Both the position numbers and the translations under genes were made by a program. This document shows positions 62,114 through 64,000 of a stretch of 64,000 nucleotides of DNA, in pieces. This stretch comes from an uncultured Armatimonadota bacterium (GTDB taxonomy: Bacteria > Armatimonadota > Fimbriimonadia > Fimbriimonadales > Fimbriimonadaceae). How positions within the stretch are numbered: the first letter of the stretch is position 1; the number at the start of each line of letters is the position of its first letter. Under the pieces are notes generated by a model that did no database searches, had not been told where the DNA came from, and saw only the letters and a list, made by a program, of their open reading frames with translations. The stretch is taken from positions 1 through 64,000 of the forward strand of contig CAIYMO010000030.1 in assembly GCA_903927345.1 (NCBI GenBank), written 5' to 3'.

Positions 62114-62824
62114 ATGAGACCAGACGGACGCCAGCCCGACCAACTACGACCTTACACCTTCGAGCGAGGCTTTGCCAAGTTCGCCGAGGGCTCATGCCTT
62201 CTCAAACTGGGCGATACCCACATGTTGGTCACCGCGACTGTCGAAGAACGCGTTCCTCCGTTCTTGAAAGGGAAGGGACAGGGTTGGGTCACCGCCGAGT
62301 ATTCAATGCTTCCTCGATCAGGTCGACAGCGAAACAACCGCGACCTTATGAAGCCGAACGGTCGTTCGATGGAAATTCAGCGACTCATTGGCCGTGCACT
62401 CCGCGCCGTCGTTGACCTCGAGGCACTCGGGGAGCGAACGATCACCATCGATTGCGACGCGATTCGAGCCGATGGGGGAACCCGTTGCGCGTCCATCACA
62501 GCTGCGTACGTCGCTCTCTACGACGCGCTTGAGCACCTAAAGGGCAAGCGTCTCATCAAGAAGGATGTTCTCAAGGATCAAATCGCGGCAATCTCGGTTG
62601 GAATCTACCGCAACACCGAAGTTCTCGACCTCAACTACGACGAGGACTCCGTCGCCGAAACCGACATGAACGTCGTCATGACCGGATCTGGAAAGTTTGT
62701 GGAAGTGCAGGGCACTGCTGAAGGCGAACCATTCGCTGCCGACGAACTGGGTCGCATGCTCAAGCTTGCAAAAACGGGTTGTGATGAGCTGTTCGCAGCC
62801 CAGCGTGAAGCTCTCGGACTATGA
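62114..62824 (+). CDS. rph: RNase PH
   Basis: Phosphorolytic 3'-5' exoribonuclease that trims tRNA precursors. The 236 residues contain [57 protein letters not shown] as a nearly perfect family start, then [48 protein letters not shown] and the late [19 protein letters not shown]. It overlaps rdgB by 4 bases, a widespread gene pair. Confidence 0.97.
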   Translation: MRPDGRQPDQLRPYTFERGFAKFAEGSCLLKLGDTHMLVTATVEERVPPFLKGKGQGWVTAEYSMLPRSGRQRNNRDLMKPNGRSMEIQRLIGRALRAVVDLEALGERTITIDCDAIRADGGTRCASITAAYVALYDALEHLKGKRLIKKDVLKDQIAAISVGIYRNTEVLDLNYDEDSVAETDMNVVMTGSGKFVEVQGTAEGEPFAADELGRMLKLAKTGCDELFAAQREALGL

Positions 62825-63417
62825 TCTCAAAGCTGGTCATCGCCACTCATAACCGAAAGAAGGCCGGCGAAATGGTCACGATTTTGGGAGCTCGCTTCCC
62901 AAACATAGAAATCGTGACCCTTGCCGACTACGAAGGTGCCCCAGAACCTGAGGAAACCGGAACGACTTACGCTTCTAACGCGCAAATCAAAGCAGAATCG
63001 GCGTTCAACTTCACGAATGAGTGGTGTGTTGCAGACGATGCAGGGCTCGAAATCGACGCTCTAGACGGCGCCCCTGGACTCTACAGCAAACGGTTCGGCG
63101 GCGAAGACTTGCCATTTCCTGAGAAGATGGCAATGATCCTCGAGCAGATCAGCGGAACGGAATCCCGTGCCGCTCGGTTCCGTTGCAACGTCGCCCTGAT
63201 CGGTCCAAACTTCCCATGCAAAGTGTTCGAGGCGATCTGCGAGGGTGTGATCTCCGAAGAACCAAGCGGCGGTGGGGGCTTTGGCTACGACCCGATCTTC
63301 TATCTCCCGGAGATGGGTTGTACAATGGCCGATCTCACTGCGTCCCAGAAGCACCAAATCAGTCACAGAGGGAAGGTTTTGAAGATGGTTGGCGACGAGA
63401 TCGAAACCCTGGGATAA
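62821..63417 (+). CDS. rdgB: RdgB/HAM1, dITP/XTP pyrophosphatase
   Basis: House-cleaning enzyme that removes non-canonical purine NTPs. The 198 residues show [51 protein letters not shown] and GFGYDPIFY, all diagnostic for the Ham1 family. The start overlaps the rph stop (ATGA). Confidence 0.96.
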   Translation: MISKLVIATHNRKKAGEMVTILGARFPNIEIVTLADYEGAPEPEETGTTYASNAQIKAESAFNFTNEWCVADDAGLEIDALDGAPGLYSKRFGGEDLPFPEKMAMILEQISGTESRAARFRCNVALIGPNFPCKVFEAICEGVISEEPSGGGGFGYDPIFYLPEMGCTMADLTASQKHQISHRGKVLKMVGDEIETLG

Positions 63418-63459
63418 CTAACGGGCTTCTGAGGCGTCCATAATCCTTAGAGACATTCT

Positions 63460-64000
63460 ATGAACTTGCTTCCCATCCTTGCCTTCGCCTTGAGTGCGCA
63501 AACCGAGCCCATGCGCAAGGTTGACATCAAGCCCGCCGGGTTGACGTTGGAAATCCCCAAAGTTTGGAAGCTCAATCCGAAGGACTCGAACCTGGCGATC
63601 TCTGCCCGGGTTCCGGTCAAAGACAGCAAGGTCGTCGGAAAGCTGGACATCGGTTACGTCATTGACGAAACTACCGATGCCGCCGGGTTCCTTGCCGCTC
63701 AGAAGGATATCTTGACCCGGTCTGGTTCCACTGTCGAGCGACAATGGACCGTCGATGCTTTGGGCGCACCGTTCGTTTTTACCAAGAGCAAGAAGGACAA
63801 CGAGACCACCGTTCGCGGCGTGTTCTTCCGGAAAACAAAAAGCAAGCTCGTCCTGCTGATGTCGTCGCCGAGCGACGTGTTCGAATCAATCGAACCCCAA
63901 CTGACCCGAGTACTGAGCACCATGAAGGAGACGGCGGTCAAAGAGGCAGCAAAGCCGACCGTTCCAACCGAGCGAAAAATCGAAATTTCCGAGCAATTCC
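63460..64000 (+). CDS. Secreted protein of unknown function, truncated by the window end
   Basis: The frame opens at ATG 63460 and stays open to the last base (180 residues). The start MNLLPILAFALSAQTE is a short signal peptide. The body is mixed alpha/beta with KVDIKPAGLTLEIPKVWKL, which resembles lipoprotein or PsbP-like domains that begin with an amphipathic strand. No firm family. The 3' end is outside the window. Confidence 0.65.
   Translation, partial: MNLLPILAFALSAQTEPMRKVDIKPAGLTLEIPKVWKLNPKDSNLAISARVPVKDSKVVGKLDIGYVIDETTDAAGFLAAQKDILTRSGSTVERQWTVDALGAPFVFTKSKKDNETTVRGVFFRKTKSKLVLLMSSPSDVFESIEPQLTRVLSTMKETAVKEAAKPTVPTERKIEISEQF

Overview
The window looks like chromosomal core sequence from a diderm bacterium, most likely of the phylum Armatimonadota (Fimbriimonas-like). 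This is an inference from gene content, with no database search. The pointers are a MurC-Ddl fusion in the division cluster, H-X9-DG type pseudopilins, a PEP-CTERM surface protein, many secreted beta-propeller and glycosidase-like proteins, and a PafA/Dop-family Pup-ligase homologue outside Actinobacteria. Arg codon CGA dominates in genes expected to be highly expressed. Many genes appear to be transcribed without a 5' leader: a TANNNT -10 box ends 6 to 9 nt before the start codon and there is usually no Shine-Dalgarno site.

Layout. 1-7.8 kb: division and cell-wall cluster on the + strand (end of an FtsW-like gene, murG, murC-ddl, ftsQ, DUF881, DUF1290, ftsA, ftsZ), with three helically phased DnaA boxes just before ftsZ. 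7.8-11 kb: isoprenoid genes around a site-2 protease on the - strand (dxr, rseP, ispH). 11-16 kb: a membrane protein, rpmB, a secreted protein, and a large cyclase/NB-ARC/TPR regulator. 16-22.4 kb: purF, a degenerate phosphoglycerate-mutase-like gene, pdhA-pdhB, glnA. 22.6-32.4 kb: the F-type ATP synthase genes, split into a + unit (atpD-atpC) and a convergent - unit (DUF5665, atpZ-like, small membrane protein, atpB-E-F-H-A-G), with a PEP-CTERM protein, a membrane-anchored protein and a zinc-ribbon protein between them.

32.4-42.6 kb: esterase, lipoprotein, HAF-repeat protein, rsmG, a DUF4097/DUF2089 pair, M32 carboxypeptidase, trpE, leuD, a DUF192 lipoprotein, and a propeller fused to a pseudopilin-like tail. 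42.6-44.7 kb: an FmdB-type zinc ribbon and a divergent PafA-like ligase in one operon. 44.7-60 kb: a secretome block (propeller, YHYH protein with Gly/Pro/Gln repeats, GH78 rhamnosidase, DUF5703 protein, PDZ-hydrolase, S9 peptidase, sortilin/BNR protein). 60-64 kb: small cytoplasmic proteins, tRNA-Ser(UGA), a pseudopilin, rph, rdgB and a truncated secreted protein.

Most genes are housekeeping. The parts that most deserve a second look are the DnaA-box array at ftsZ, the FmdB/PafA-like pair, a hairpin that hides the ribosome binding site of the YHYH gene, operator-like inverted repeats over the glnA promoter and the 59.8 kb promoter, and the widespread leaderless promoter architecture. No CRISPR array, insertion sequence, prophage or rRNA gene was seen.
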